Source: Sulfitobacter sp. JL08 (lineage in GTDB: Bacteria > Pseudomonadota > Alphaproteobacteria > Rhodobacterales > Rhodobacteraceae). From it: 64,000 bases of DNA. A program made the translations under genes and the position numbers. The stretch lies in the NCBI RefSeq assembly GCF_003352045.1, contig NZ_CP025815.1, forward strand, positions 186,001 through 250,000. Reading direction: 5' to 3'. This document shows positions 63,418 to 64,000 of this stretch, piece after piece. The number at the start of each line of letters is the position of its first letter. Positions within the stretch are counted from its first letter, which is position 1. A model generated the notes under the pieces. The model saw nothing but the letters and a program-made list of their open reading frames with translations. It did not search any database and had not been told where the DNA came from.

Positions 63418-64000
63418 ATGTCGAATTATATCAAGCTTGTAGCGCTTGGTCTGGTCACGCTGTTTGCGATGATCGCGACCAATTATGCGCGCGATGTGGC
63501 GTACCAGGTGCACGCCGTTATCATCATGTTGGTGGCAGGCGGTCTGTTTTTGCACACGTTGCGCCAAACCGGCGAAGCGATGGTGCCTGCACCGGCCAAC
63601 GAATACATGGACGGTGTTGTAAGGGCGGGGGTTATTGCCACGGCACTATGGGGGGTCGTCGGCTTCCTGGTTGGTGTTGTCATTGCCTTTCAGCTAGCCT
63701 TTCCGGCGCTTAATCTGGACGTGCTGCAAGGCTATGGCAACTTTGGTCGCCTGCGGCCGCTGCACACGTCAGCGGTTATCTTTGCGTTTGGCGGCAACGC
63801 CCTGATCGCAACGTCATTCTTTGTTGTGCAGCGCACCAGCGCGGCGCGGCTTTGGGGCGGCAATCTGGCGTGGTTCGTGTTCTGGGGCTACCAGCTGTTT
63901 ATCGTGCTGGCCGCAACCGGTTATTTGCTGGGCGGAACCCAATCCAAGGAATATGCAGAGCCTGAATGGTATGTCGATCTGTGGCTGACCATCGTCTGGG
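63418..64000 (+). CDS. ccoN: cbb3-type cytochrome c oxidase subunit I, 3' end missing
   Basis: The first 194 residues are visible, running off the window end. After the starting helices, [20 protein letters not shown] has the typical haem b ligand histidine ([13 protein letters not shown]), followed by [20 protein letters not shown] and [13 protein letters not shown], all CcoN marks. The enzyme reduces oxygen at low concentration and pumps protons. GGGACGAAGG precedes the ATG at 63418. Two FNR boxes lie upstream. Confidence 0.95.
   Translation, partial: MSNYIKLVALGLVTLFAMIATNYARDVAYQVHAVIIMLVAGGLFLHTLRQTGEAMVPAPANEYMDGVVRAGVIATALWGVVGFLVGVVIAFQLAFPALNLDVLQGYGNFGRLRPLHTSAVIFAFGGNALIATSFFVVQRTSAARLWGGNLAWFVFWGYQLFIVLAATGYLLGGTQSKEYAEPEWYVDLWLTIVW

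Noticed and set aside
1-64000. CRISPR arrays, rRNA operons, tRNA genes, prophage or secretion-system clusters
   Set aside because: Reading both strands showed no regularly spaced repeats, no rRNA segments, no convincing tRNA arms and no phage or secretion genes. A dedicated RNA search could still find a tRNA I missed.

Overview
The window comes from a high-GC alphaproteobacterium of the Rhodobacterales (Roseobacter group). The evidence is the set of lineage-typical genes: an Mcl1-type malyl-CoA lyase, a TrcR (DUF1013) cell-cycle regulator, FnrL with divergent hemN, a ccoN gene behind paired FNR boxes, a COQ9-family protein, and small DUF1244 and YtoQ proteins. Coding density is high. No rRNA, tRNA, CRISPR array, prophage or conjugation gene was seen. 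The genus cannot be fixed from the sequence alone.

Layout. 0-12.4 kb is accessory metabolism: the end of an M20 carbamoylase/ureidopropionase, an O-acyltransferase with an in-frame stop in its SGNH motif, a solo EctC-like cupin, an FkbM-like protein, a TetR-controlled set (short exported peptide, PNPOx-like protein, exported alpha/beta-hydrolase, PhzF), an acyl-CoA dehydrogenase, an AraC regulator, and an ArsR-permease pair. 12.4-17.7 kb pairs mcl1 and a racemase-like gene with a divergent D-amino-acid set (dgcN, dgcA, D-amino-acid transaminase, RidA). 17.9-25.1 kb holds a fused lipid hydroxylase-acyltransferase, N-formylglutamate amidohydrolase, pyruvate kinase, rpmI-rplT and a nitronate monooxygenase.

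25.2-32.4 kb is pheS ... pheT. The two genes are separated by about 3.1 kb that contains a lower-GC membrane-protein gene cut by a complete IS5-type element (TTAA duplication, matching ends) and an amidinotransferase-family gene. 33-40 kb carries mscL-mscS, alanine dehydrogenase with its Lrp regulator, two decayed genes (a winged-helix/hydrolase fusion and a DUF3604 gene), and a pair of exported proteins with atypical base composition. 40.4-53.6 kb is mostly housekeeping: rpsU, COQ9, two quinone reductases, RNase T2, trcR, recR-ybaB-dnaX, a zinc metallopeptidase, the SRP RNA, a cyclic-nucleotide phosphodiesterase, nudC and prephenate dehydratase. 53.6-64 kb has a membrane cytochrome c, the yejABEF peptide importer, and the low-oxygen block hemN/fnrL/usp/ccoN with three FNR boxes.

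How parts fit. The transaminase can collect amino groups from D-amino acids as D-glutamate. DgcN and DgcA then turn D-glutamate into N-acetyl-L-glutamate, and RidA removes reactive imines. FnrL probably switches on hemN and the high-affinity cbb3 oxidase when oxygen falls. The most unusual items are the hydroxylase-acyltransferase fusion, the TGA codon inside the acyltransferase DxxH motif, the operator-linked TetR module, the gene that reads through exactly when the IS element is removed in silico, and a recurring hairpin plus GTATTT tail after genes.
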